Assembly: GCA_011947345.1 (NCBI GenBank)
Contig: JAAVTG010000748.1
Coordinates: forward strand, 60,271 to 124,270
DNA: 64,000 nt
Reading direction: 5' to 3'
DNA from: Phytophthora quininea
Lineage: Eukaryota > Oomycota > Peronosporomycetes > Peronosporales > Peronosporaceae
Numbering within the stretch: position 1 is the first letter of the stretch; each line of letters begins with the position of its first letter. A program made the position numbers and the translations under genes. Positions 35,932-45,853 of this stretch are shown here, piece by piece. The notes under the pieces were generated by a model. That model had not been told where the DNA came from, ran no database searches, and was given only the letters and a program-made list of their open reading frames with translations.

Positions 35932-36343
35932 GACTTTTATCGGGCCACCGAGGGTCTGGTCTCGGATCGGGTCCCGCAGTCTTTCATCCGTAAAACGAAG
36001 ACCAGCCCACGAGTTTGTTTGCTCTGAGCACTTCTATCAAGTTCGCGGCACGTCCTCAAAATGCATCCCGATGAATGTTCTTTGAAGAATATGCTGGTGA
36101 GAGAACCAAACGTGTCCTAAGATGCGTATGAGCCAAAATATGTGGTTGGAGCGGTTTTGGAGATCACCATGCCCTGGATTTGAATCCGATGCCGCAATTC
36201 CGTCGTCCCATGCAAGGTGTGGTGCATTTTGCTTCAGATGCTGCATTTGCACGGCCGAAATCGCGGCGTTCTGCTTACTTTGTTGCCGTTTCTAGTGTGG
36301 GACCCGATCCGAGACCAGACCCCTCATTGACCCGATAAAAATC
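35932..36343. mobile_element. MITE-like element with 44-bp terminal inverted repeats
   Basis: The left end (35932-35975) contains TTTTATCGGG...GGGTCTGGTCTCGGATCGGG. The right end (36299-36343) is its near-perfect reverse complement. The 320-bp interior is not palindromic and has no coding signal. Size and structure fit a miniature inverted-repeat element. Target duplications are not evident and the parent transposon is not recognised. Confidence 0.6.
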
Positions 36344-36596
36344 TTCCGCTGCAAAGGCATTTGTAGGGATTCACTCCATCGTATGGAAAAATCTGTACTA
36401 GACATGAAGCCTTTGCCAGCGCTCGTTTTGAGTGAAAGAACATAAAGCTGTTATAAAAGGCTGCGACCTGCATCGCATTCCCTACTGAATCACCCTCGCC
36501 TTCGAACTCGCTTTTCGCCGTTTTCCACCAAACGTCTGCGCCGTGAAGAAAAGCAAAGCCTACTGGAAGTCGACTCGTCCGTCGCCTTAAATGCCG
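36344..36596. other. No gene recognised
   Basis: Short spacer between the MITE-like element and the direct repeat. Nothing supported. Confidence 0.5.
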
Positions 36597-36838
36597 TAAA
36601 ACCCCTGTTTGTCTGTTTGTCGAAATATTCTTCCGGTCAGTCGTCCGACTCTCGGTTTCAAACCAACAGCTCTTTAGCTTTCTTCATCGCACCTTCATTT
36701 GCTCAGCAAGTGTTGTACAAAGCCTGCAGCTTCTGGTAGGCGCTCGAGGATTACTACCGGTTTAGTGGTTCCCATCGATGCAAACCATAGGAGTTTCTAG
36801 CGCTCAGGTCCAGCCCAGACCCCGTCATTAGGCTACCA
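36597..36838 (+). repeat. Direct repeat R1, left copy
   Basis: A 242-bp sequence starting TAAAACCCCTG that recurs in the same orientation at 40009-40241. The two copies bracket the first copy of the membrane-protein/Cys-His gene segment. The left copy has an extra GTCTGTTT near its start; otherwise differences are scattered single bases. It could be a solo LTR or MITE, or a relic of segment duplication. Confidence 0.8.
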
Positions 36839-36843
36839 ATTTT

Positions 36844-36929
36844 GCGTTACTTCAGCTTATTTCGCCATAAACCACCGCCGGAGGTGGCTTTCAGCGAAAA
36901 TAATACAGCGAAATAAGCTGAAGTAACGC
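36844..36929. repeat. Perfect 22-bp inverted repeat (hairpin)
   Basis: GCGTTACTTCAGCTTATTTCGC at 36844-36865 is matched exactly by its reverse complement at 36908-36929, 42 bp apart. The loop contains a smaller palindrome around CCACCGCCGGAGGTGG. Related sequence (GCGTTACATCAGCTG, then CCACCTCCGGAG) recurs at 37144-37175, next to the start of the large inverted arm. Confidence 0.8.
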
Positions 36930-36941
36930 GAAGTTGAGCAT

Positions 36942-37087
36942 GATCGAACAGGTGATTGAATATACAGGTGTCAAAATAGCATAGACTCGCCCAGGGCGTG
37001 TGTGTATTTCTGGTTTCACAAAAATGAAACCCACCAAGAACCAACAAAGGCCAGTGCAGCGGCGCGATGATTCGATGTCCGAATCGG
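36942..37087 (+). repeat. Direct repeat R2, left copy
   Basis: A 146-bp sequence (GATCGAACAGGTGA...CCGAATCG) matched in the same orientation at 45709-45853. It lies outside the inverted arms, so the boundary repeats are direct while the enclosed gene segments are inverted. Confidence 0.75.
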
Positions 37088-37218
37088 GGAGTCGAACATC
37101 CAAAAAAACGTGCTCAGTTCGAGGCGAGGTGTCTGCTCAACTTTGCGTTACATCAGCTGTAAGCCACCTCCGGAGTCAAACGCATTATTGACGCATCGCG
37201 AGCTTACTGGAGAATCCA

Positions 37219-38981
37219 ATGCAGGAAGACGTTCGGTATGTCGTGCACCGAGCACACAAATTCATGTCGACTTTCCAGGTAGAACTTCGCGGTCACTACT
37301 CAGCCGAACGGATGCGCCATCTACTCAGCTACAGTTGCACAACTTCTCGTGGACGGGCGATTCTCGTCAGTATTGTGTCGCCATTCCCATGTTTGCTTAT
37401 CCTCATATTGATGGACGCAGTCCCATTGGCATCACCTACAGCTGGTTCAGCTGCGAATTTCTTGTTTTGGGGTCGAGATTTCTTAACGATCGCGCTCATG
37501 ACGCGTGCGGCCCTGGAGCAATTTCGGATCAGCGTGCCTGGTCTGCACATTAACTCCTTCGAAGTGGTTGCAATGCCCATACTCTCGGGTGCCAGTACAA
37601 TTGGATTTATGGCGGCTATGTCCAGTCTTATTGGGTTCCCCCTTCCGTTCGCTATGGCCGTGGGGGTCCGGTGTGGTTTGTCTTTTGGTGATTTGCTTCG
37701 AGGTATTTTTTGGTCGCGTACTGCGACGAGATCCAGCGCTGCTGAGGGAATTGTTACAAGCCATTGAGGTATTTATTTTACCACAAGTATTGCTGACATT
37801 TGTCTATCCTGCTTATCTCTACGGCTTCAATCAAGTGGGAACACTAGAGCAAAAGTTTTATGTGCTGTTGCTTCCTGTCATCAAAATTATTGCCAAGAAC
37901 TGGATCAGCTCCAGCCTAGAGAGAAAATATGACTTGATGCCGCAGATTATGATCTTCAACGTGGACGTTTTCAACGCGCTGTACGTGTCCAGCACGATGC
38001 AAAACTCTCAGTCCGTTATCACCACCTTGCAAATGGTTGCGCTGGATGTCGTCCTCGGCGGGGTGTCCGTGTCGGACATCACCGATCTCATGCGAGGAGT
38101 CAATACTTTACGACGGAAAATACCGCCAGGGCATCCGTTGAAAGCTGCAGATTTTGTCGCCATTGCGTTGCACATCATTGAAAAGGACCCCGAAGCTCTC
38201 GAAAGTCTAGCTCAACGTCGCTACAGCTCCTTTGCGGCTCTAAAGCGCTTGGGTGGTATTACAGTAGCAGATATCCGCTCACATCGACATTCCTTTCCAG
38301 TTGGGAGGCGAATAATTCCCGTCGAGTCGACCAACGTGTCGCTTCCTACACCACCTGCGTCTGCCAAGTCTTCTTCACAGTTGCTTCAAGCAACCAAGGC
38401 CATCGACAATATTTTTCGCCGAAAGAGCGGAAGCAATTTGTCCAGGAGAGCGCGCGAGTGCTCTTTACGACAGAGTTCATCATCCTTGGCGTGTACACCA
38501 AAGTCATCGTCCCCTTTATCTACAGTAAGTAGCACCTTTCTTGAGCTTATCGATTCAGCTGCTGACAATTTCGTGTGTATTGTGCAGCCATGTACACGCT
38601 GGGAATGTTTTACTTGCCGAATCGCGACTACTACCCTGAAATCCAGTCGTTCGTCGACTCGGGTCCAGGAGACAAACTCGGCAGTGTGATCATGTATGGA
38701 TTTCTCGAGCTGCTTTTGATGTTCATCTTCGGGTGCTTGATCCAGCGGATGCTCGGCATTTCGATGCTGCACCTGCTTTCCTTCGTGTTGGATAAGAGTT
38801 GGAGAATGGTGCAGTCGAACCTGTTCCTCTGTGTAGGCTACACGACCCAGAATTCATTGGAGCACAACGGTGAGTTGTAGCAAGCTCAGAGGAGTGTGCT
38901 TTGTTTGTGGTAGCTGACACCTACCAACGTTTGCTTTCAGGTGCCGATTTCAGCTTCAAGTTTTCCTGGCTGAAAGGCTAA
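37219..38981 (+). CDS. Multi-pass membrane protein of unknown function, copy 1
   Basis: Exons 37219-38524, 38588-38869 and 38941-38981, deduced 543 residues ending in ADFSFKFSWLKG. The N-terminus is soluble (MQEDVRYVVHRAHKFMSTFQ), then at least eight hydrophobic segments occur, among them FLTIALMTRAALEQF, IGFPLPFAMAVG, VFILPQVLLTFVYPAYLYGF and the C-terminal LGSVIMYGFLELLLMFIFG. A cytosolic region with SLPTPPASAKSSSQ divides the halves. Three bases are short, in G5 (37662-37666), T4 (37683-37686) and T5 (38412-38416). With them the total is exactly 544 codons, and exon 1 runs into the TM frame FTTEFIILGVYTKVIV. No transporter signature is recognised; it resembles an oomycete-restricted membrane family. 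Confidence 0.65.
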
Positions 38982-39390
38982 GTCTTCAACGTATGTGGCA
39001 TTATTTTCAGCGGAGGGGAAGTGCTGTACGGAATCTCTTTGAGGACGCGCAAGCTCGTGAACTTCTTGTGCCTGTCGCGGGAAGAAACTACTGGATAAGG
39101 TATACGTCGATACGGGTATTCGAGCAAGCAAGGGCTTTGATGGCCACTGCAACATGCCAGCGATGCCAAACTCTAGAGCCACGTTGAAATGAGGCACTTC
39201 TTCAGGAAAGACGACCAACGTTCGTCGACTTTCGACGTGCTGCTGCCAGTTTATCAAGCAGCGGACCATTGTGATAGCCTCACTCTAGTTTATGTTGGTA
39301 AAGAAATGCAGCACAACACTCTGAGGATTGTATTGTTATGCTGCCCATAATGATTGTGCCACTCGTGAAGTGGAAAACTTGACCAACTAG

Positions 39391-39460
39391 CGGAACTCGG
39401 TGGGCTTCAGGCAGAACTCAGTGGGCTTCATGCGGAACTCGCTGGGCTTCGGGCTCCCGC
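39391..39460 (+). repeat. Three imperfect 21-bp repeats in the leader of the Cys/His gene
   Basis: CGGAACTCGGTGGGCTTCAGG is followed by two variants, just upstream of the chosen ATG at 39487. A frame through the repeats (SVGFMRNSLGF) joins the gene, so an upstream start cannot be excluded. The repeats are also present in the right arm (about 43421-43490). Confidence 0.7.
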
Positions 39461-39486
39461 TCCCCACTTGGAGAGACCCCGCAGCC

Positions 39487-39969
39487 ATGCAGACGCCTGC
39501 GACCGCTGCGGCGCTGCCCATCGACGCGCACTTCGACCGCATCCGAGCCAACCTCATCCGCTGCGAGCAGTGCAACGAAAACGTTTTCTTTGACTTTCTA
39601 CGGCATCCGAGGTGACGACTGCTTTGCCAAACGTTTGTAGCAAACAAAACCTTTATTTTATTGATTTCTCACAGGTATTTCGCGACGCACTTCAAGACGT
39701 GTCATTTGAAGAACCTACTGTACCGCTTCAACGGCTGCTCGGAGGAGGAGAACCAACGAGTGCGGTTCGGCCCGCGACGGAAGAAAGATGCCATGGCCTG
39801 GTTCGGGCAGCTCAAATCGACTGAAAAACGCATGATGAGTTTGCCGAGATGATACGTATTGCTCTTTTTTATGTTTTATGTTCTACTTAACGTTTTGTTG
39901 AAGATTTCCATGCAGGACAACAAGTGGGGCGAGATCGCAGAGCGCGAGTGCTGGTCCTGTCGACTGTAA
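39487..39969 (+). CDS. Small Cys/His protein, copy 1 (splice donor of intron 2 lost)
   Basis: Exon 1 is 39487-39611 and exon 2 is 39675-39834, joined by a 63-bp intron. The protein starts MQTPATAAALPIDAHFDRIR and carries CEQC plus ATHFKTCH, a CxxC...HxxxCH arrangement that could bind zinc. Exon 2 should end at CGCATG followed by GTGAGT, as in the right arm. Here the donor is ATGAGT, so reading runs six codons further to a stop at 39852. A plausible exon 3 (39916-39969, DNKWGEIAERECWSC) still follows a good acceptor. The predicted product is therefore 100 residues rather than about 112. No named family is recognised. Confidence 0.6.
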
Positions 39970-40008
39970 AGTTTTAGCTTCTTGTTGACCAATATTTTCT
40001 GTTGTAGC

Positions 40009-40241
40009 TAAAACCCCTGCTTGTCGAAATATTCTTCCGGTCACTCGTCAGACTCTCGGTTTCAAGCCAACAGCTCTTTAGCTTTCTTCATCGCACCTTC
40101 ATTTGCCCAGCAAGTGTTGTACAAAGCCTGCAGCTTCTGGTAGGCGCTCGGGGAATACTACCGGTTTAGTGGTTCCCATCGATGCAAACCATAGGAGTTT
40201 CTAGCGCCCAGGCCCAGCCCAGACCCCATCATGAGGCTACC
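40009..40241 (+). repeat. Direct repeat R1, right copy
   Basis: The 233-bp partner of 36597-36838 in the same orientation, lying just beyond the last exon of the Cys/His protein gene. Confidence 0.8.
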
Positions 40242-40420
40242 GATAGTCACCGACGATAAAATGAAATATAGTTGACTCACGAAGGCCGCGCCAGTCTGTT
40301 GACGGCCGCTGGATGGCCTGCGAAAGCCGTAAACCCCATGGGCTTTTTCGTCAACCTTTTTCGTCGACCAGCACGCATTTCACATCACTTTAGAAATCAG
40401 CCGAGACGACAAACAACGAC
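40242..40420. other. Spacer upstream of the bZIP-like gene
   Basis: Short stretch between repeat R1 and the next gene. It probably holds the promoter; nothing specific is seen. Confidence 0.4.
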
Positions 40421-41450
40421 ATGCTGTCGATGTTGCCACGTGAGACCCCCAAGCAAGACGCCAAACTGTTGCTGTCGATGACAGCGCAGCACCCACAAGG
40501 AGTGACGACTCCGCAAGGCAGCAGTGTGCCAGCCGACAAGCTGCAGCACTCGCCACCACCAAAAGCCGCGTTCCTGACGATCAAGAAGTACCAACGAACA
40601 GCGTCTCACTACCCCTCGCCACTCGGCGCCGGAGAGCAGAAATGCCAAGCTGCGGCTCGTACGCTTCGGATCTCCTCAACGCTTAACCCCGAGCAGGCGA
40701 GAGCACTCAAGATGGCTATCGAAGCATGTGGAATCGCTCTACCCGAGAAACTGAAGGAGGAGCGACGACCGAAGCTGCCCAAAGCCCCACCGCCGCCCCG
40801 ATTCCACCACTGCACACCAACTACCGGAAGCGCCAACGGGACGAAGACAACTTGATGCAGGCGAATGCGCTGCGACAGCAGATCCACCAGCTTCAGAGCT
40901 ATAAGGCCAGGCTCGGTCGACGGCAGGACCCCATCCGAGCCATCGGGGCTTTTACTACACACTTGGTCTCGACCTCGACAAATTGGTGCTGCCTGACGCC
41001 TCACGCTACCAGCAAATGTACGGATGCACCCCGGGGCTACAGCATCTTCTCGACCTGCAAAGAGAAGAGTTCGACTCGGTCGAGTCGTTGAAATTCCACT
41101 GGGTCTGGTACCGTCGGCAGTTCCGCGTCTTCGAGTTCGCTCTCAAGTCCTACGAGCGCATCAAAGTGGACAGGCTGGTGACGATCAAAGTCCTCGGAGA
41201 ACTACGACTGGATGTGTACTCGGACACGAACCACCACGGGAAACGATCAGGATACGGTACCATTGCTTGTCCGGCGCAGCAGCACTTTGAGCTCGACGCT
41301 GGCAGCCAAGCCGTGACGCGAATCACGTCGGAAGTGAATCTTGTACGAGGCGTCGCTGCTATCCCGACGCAAAGTAGTCCGGAAGGAGCTCTAACTGCTC
41401 TGCATTGCCTCTCAGAAGGCTTTTGCATCTCCAACAACAGCGGACTTTAA
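40421..41450 (+). CDS. bZIP-like transcription factor (oomycete type)
   Basis: Deduced length about 343 residues from ATG 40421. After a Pro/Gln-rich N-terminus and a Pro run comes HTNYRKRQRDEDNLMQANAL followed by RQQIHQLQSYKARL. This matches the end of a bZIP basic region (YRKRQR) running into a short leucine-zipper-like heptad pattern. The C-terminal two thirds (LQHLLDLQREEFDSVES, FHWVWYRRQFRVFEF) resemble the conserved region after the zipper in oomycete bZIP proteins. The basic region is short on its N-terminal side, where a Pro tract replaces the usual Arg cluster. Frame breaks at C4 (40796-40799) and G4 (40945-40948) are one base each. The gene lies in the spacer of the large inverted repeat. 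Confidence 0.55.
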
Positions 41451-43013
41451 CTTTAACGACTAGTGGATGATTTCTTTCTTCACGATGAAGTTTCGTTCCT
41501 CATGCTCACGGGGCAGAGTGTGTTTATGTCCTCAGATCTTCATTACATGTAGTAGGTTTGCTACATGCGATGCACCGCGTAAGCCGCTTCATTGCCTCAA
41601 AGGAGCTGATTGTGGTTTCATGACGGCGTAGGGCTTGCTAGTGTCCTTCCGACCTCTTCATCTTGAAGAGACGAACTCCTATGGCAATATTGATGTTTGT
41701 CAATTGGGAACTTTGATCCGTCGCTCTTTGTCACTGTAAATGTCATAGCTCAGGAAGATCAGGTTCGCACAGACCACGAATCGACCCATACCATTGCAAC
41801 ATGCCATTTTGATTCGCTTGAAGTAATTCTTCTCAATTGCTGCTCCCGCCGCTTCTAACGACGGTTGTATTCCGCGATCCGAATGCAGTACGCTCTACTG
41901 CGCGAATTTACTTCCGAAAACCCGTCCTGAAATTCCACTGCTGTTGATATTTCTGCGTCTTCGAGAACTCCGACAGGCTTCGGATACACAGCCCATTAAC
42001 AATATTTCAAACAAAAGGAAAACTATCAGGCAAGTTTTGAGTGACACCTCAACTCATTCTTCACTTTATCGCTTCCAGCCAAGACTTGCACGCTAAGTCT
42101 CTGCTGAAAAGTGCTATCAGATATCGGCCTTTGCCGCCTTCGCTGCCAACACTTCCCCGTAACCTCTCCAGAGTTTGTACAATGCGTCGCGGCTACTACG
42201 CCGCCAGGGTTTTTCAATTTGTACTTGACCACGTAAGCGACTTTGGGTGGTTAATGAATGGCCTTCTATTTCGTTTTATGTTTTTTGCTATAGAAGCCTT
42301 GTATCTCTTTAGACTTGACCATATCGTTTCCGTCGATGTGGGGCGAATGACCAAGAAGGCATCACTTTTGGTGCTGAAGCCTTGGTATAGTTTCTCTCGA
42401 TGTGTCTTGTGTCGAACATGCCGTTCATTCCTCGAAACTCGTACCTCGTGTTTTCCTCTTTGCTGGCCAGAATTGTTTCTGCTTGTGAATCAGCCTTGGG
42501 TGGTGTGCTCCTGGACCACGTAAGCGACTAGTCGTCCATAGTTTTCTCTTGGGTCTTCAACTTTTGAAGCACGGAAAGAGCAATCTCCAGTACGTGAGCC
42601 ACTCAGCTGCACAGGTGATTCGTTGGTATGCCCGAGAGCCCACCTCGTCCTTCTTCGTCATTGATATTTCGCAGGAGGCAGCAATCATTTTAGAAGTAAT
42701 TCCTGGTCGTCCGAATGAAAGCGGCGTTGGTAGTTGCAAGCAGGATTATCGTGATCACTGCCAGCGAAACGTATCGGCTCGTGGTTTGTGTCGTGTTTGG
42801 GTGTCAGAGTGAACAGCGACGTACATTTCGTTCAGGTCCGAGTGCTTAACATTTCACACGGACAACAACTCAAGAAGATTGGACACAGAGCAAGAACAAC
42901 GCGCACCAAGAACTGCTGCATCGCCACTTTCATCAAGGGCAACCTCCTCGCCACACCCGGGCAGGAGGTAATGTCAATACAGCAGCAATTGCGCCCCAAA
43001 ACTGAGTGAAAAA
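41451..43013. other. No gene recognised in the inverted-repeat spacer
   Basis: Open frames at 42041-42523 and 42549-42812 contain hydrophobic stretches but no coherent domain, and no convincing exon chain could be built. The motif GACCACGTAAGCGACT occurs twice (about 42228 and 42515). One stretch (42835-42970, SHGQQLKKIGHRARTTRTKN) reads well but has no start. Confidence 0.4.
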
Positions 43014-43040
43014 CAATACGTATCATCTCGGCAAACTCAC

Positions 43041-43388
43041 CATGCGTTTTTCAGGCGATTTGAGCTGCCCGAACCAGGCCATGACATCTTTCTTCCGTCG
43101 CGGGCCGAACCGCACTCGTTGGTTCTCCTCCTCCGAGCAGCCGTTGAAGCGGTACAGCACGTTCTTCAAATGACACGTCTTGAAGTGCGTCACGAAATAC
43201 CTGTGAGAAATCAATAAAATAAAGGTTTTGTTTGCTACAAACGTTTGGCAAAGCAGTCGTCACCTCGGATGCCGTAGAAAGTCAAAGAAAACGTTTTCGT
43301 TGCACTGCTCGCAGCGGATGAGGTTGGCTCGGATGCGGTCGAAGTGCGCGTCGATGGGCAGCGCCGCAGCGGTCGCAGGCGTCTGCAT
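43041..43388 (-). pseudogene. Small Cys/His protein, copy 2 (terminal exon missing)
   Basis: Reverse-orientation copy with exon 1 at 43264-43388 and exon 2 at 43041-43200. Its protein is almost identical to copy 1, with the CEQC and HFKTCH motifs. It keeps the consensus donor GTGAGT after CGCATG, but the duplicated segment ends at 43014, inside intron 2. The native exon 3 is therefore absent. Without another exon downstream the transcript cannot be completed normally. Confidence 0.6.
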
Positions 43389-43893
43389 GGCTGCGGGGGT
43401 CTCTCCAAGTGGGGAGCGGGAGCCCGAAGCCCAGCGAGTTCCGCATGAAGCCCACTGAGTTCTGCCTGAAGCCCACCGAGTTCCGCTAGTTGGTCAAGTT
43501 TTCCACTTCACGAGTGGCACAATCATTATGGGCAGCATAACAATACAATCCTCAGAGTGTTGTGCTGCATTTCTTTACCAACATAAACTAGAGTGAGGCT
43601 TTCACAATGGTCGCTGCTTGATAAACTGGCAGCAGCACGTCGAAAGTCGACGAACGTTGGTCGTCTTTACTGAAGAAGCGCCTCATTTCAACGTGGCTCT
43701 AGAGTTTGGCATCGCTGGTATGTTGCAGTGGCCATCAAAGCCCTTGCTTGCTCGAATATCCGAATCAACGTATACCTTATCCAGTAGTTTCTTCCCGCGA
43801 CAGGCACAAGAAGTTCACGAGCTTGCGCGCCCTCAAAGAGATTCCGTACAGCACTTCCCCTCCGCTGAAAATAATGCCACATACGTTGAAGAC

Positions 43894-45653
43894 TTAGCCT
43901 TTCAGCCAGGAAAACTTGAAGCTGAAATCGGCACCTGAAAGCAAACGTTGGTAGGTGTCAGCTACCACAAACAAAGCACACTCCTCTGAGCTTGCTACAA
44001 CTCACCGTTGTGCTCCAATGAATTCTGGGTCGTGTAGCCTACACAGAGGAACAGGTTCGACTGCACCATTCTCCAACTCTTATCCAACACGAAGGAAAGC
44101 AGGTGCAGCATCGAAATGCCGAGCATCCGCTGGATCAAGTACCCAAAGATGAACATCAAAAGCAGCTCGAGAAATCCATACATGATCACACTGCCGAGTT
44201 TGTCTCCTGGACCCGAGTCGACGAACGACTGGATTTCAGGGTAGTAGTCGCGATTCGGCAAGTAAAACATTCCCAGCGTGTACATAACTGCACAATACAC
44301 ACGAAATTGTCAGCAGCTGAATCGATAAGCTCAAGAAATGCGCTACTTACTGTAGATAAAGGGGACGATGACTTTGGTGTACACGCCAAGGATGACGAAC
44401 TCTGTCGTAAAGAGCACTCGCGCGCTCTTCTGGACAAATTGCTTCCGCTCTTTCGGCGAAAAATATTGTCGATGGCCTTGGTTGCTTGAAGCAACTGTGA
44501 AGAAGACTTGGCAGACACAGGTGGTGTAGGAAGCGACACGTTGGTCGACTCGACGGGAATTATTTGCCTCCCAACTGAAAAGGAATGTCGATGTGAGCGG
44601 ATATCTGCTACTGTAATACCACCCAAGCGCTTTAGAGCCGCAAAGGAGCTGTAGCGACGTTGAGCTAGACTTTCGAGAGCTTCGGGGTCCTTTTCAATGA
44701 TGTGCAACGCAATGGCGACAAAATCTGCAGCTTTCAACGGATGCCCTGGCGGTATTTTCCGCCGTAAAGTACTCCTCGCATGAGATCGGTGATGTCCGAC
44801 ACGGACACCCCGCCGAGGACGACATCCAGCGCAACCATTTGCAAGGTGGTGATAACGGACTGAGAGTTTTGCATCGTGCTGGACACGTACAGCGCGTTGA
44901 AAACGTCCACGTTGAAGATCATAATCTGCGGCATCAAGTCATATTTTCTCCCTAGGCTGGAGCTGATCCAGTTCTTGGCAATAATTTTGATGACAGGAAG
45001 CAACAGCACATAAAACTTTTGCTCTAGTGTTCCCACTTGATTGAAGCCGTAGAGATAAGCAGGATAGACAAATGTCAGCAATACTGGTGGTAAAATAAAT
45101 ACCTCAATGGCTTGTAACAACTCCCTCAGCAGCGCTGGATCTCGTCGCAGTACGCAACCGAAAAATACCTCGAAGCAAATCACCAAAAAGACAAACCACA
45201 CCGGACCCCCACGGCCATAGCGAACGGAAGGGGGAACCCAATAAGACTGGACATAGCCGCCATAAATCCAATTGTACTGGCACTCGAGAGTATGGGCATT
45301 GCAACCACTTGAAAGGAGTTAATGTGCAGACCAGGCACGCTGATTCGAAATTGCTCCAGGATCACACGCGTCGTGAGCGCGATCGTTAAGAAATCTCGAC
45401 CCCAAAACAAGAAATTCGCAGCTGAACCGGCTGTAGGTGATGCCAATGGGACTGCGTCGATCAATGTGAGGATAAACAAACATGGGAATGGCGACACAAT
45501 ACTGACGAGAATCGCCCGTCCACGAGAAGTTGTGCGACTGTAGTTGAGTAGATAGCGCATCCGTTCGGCCGAGTAGTGACCGCGAAGTTCTACCTGTAAA
45601 GTCGACATGAATTTGTGTGCTCGGTGCACGACATACCGAACGTCTTCCTGCAT
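43894..45653 (-). pseudogene. Multi-pass membrane protein, copy 2 (4-bp deletion)
   Basis: Inverted copy of the gene at 37219-38981 with the same three exons and start (MQEDVRYVVHRAHKFMSTLQ). Near 44765 it lacks the CAAT of copy 1 (GGAGTCAATACTTTA becomes GGAGTACTTTA), which changes the frame after DITDLMRGV. This is not a homopolymer event, so it looks like real inactivation. At 45185-45189 it has one more T on the coding strand than copy 1, giving the in-frame FVFLVICFEV. The other two homopolymer breaks are shared with copy 1. Confidence 0.65.
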
Positions 45654-45708
45654 TGGATTCTCCAGTAAGCTCGCGATGCGTCAATAATGCGTTAGACTGC
45701 GGATAGAC

Positions 45709-45853
45709 GATCGGACAGGTGAATGAATATATAGGTGTCAAAATAGCATGGACTCGCCCAGGGCGTGTGTGTATTTCTGGTTTCACAAATGTGAAACACA
45801 CCTAGAACCAACAACGGCCAGTGCAGCGGCGCGATGACTCGATGCCCGAATCG
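45709..45853 (+). repeat. Direct repeat R2, right copy
   Basis: Same-orientation partner of 36942-37087. It begins 16 bp beyond the end of the right inverted arm, compared with a 92-bp gap on the left. Confidence 0.75.

Larger units (their letters stand above)
37180..39861 (+). repeat. Large inverted repeat, left arm (2.68 kb)
   Basis: This segment is repeated in reverse orientation at 43014-45692 with only scattered differences. It carries the multi-pass membrane-protein gene and exons 1-2 of the Cys/His protein. The match begins at ACGCATTATTGACG and ends at GATACGTATTG. High identity including introns means segmental duplication, not retroposition. Confidence 0.9.
43014..45692 (-). repeat. 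Large inverted repeat, right arm
   Basis: Reverse-orientation copy of 37180-39861. Differences include a 4-bp deletion in the membrane-protein coding region, a T5 instead of T4 run at 45185-45189 (A5 on the plus strand), and an intact splice donor at 43040 where the left arm has lost it. Confidence 0.9.

Noticed and set aside
37505..38689. A single 394-codon frame in the membrane-protein gene as the real product
   Set aside because: Its first 60 residues and its last 90 are out of frame with the hydrophobic pattern. The three-exon model with run-length correction gives an exact codon count and continuous TM helices.
42041..42812. Possible secreted effector (hydrophobic N-terminus) in the inverted-repeat spacer
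   Set aside because: No RxLR, dEER or LxLFLAK motif and no convincing signal peptide cleavage site or exon chain was found.
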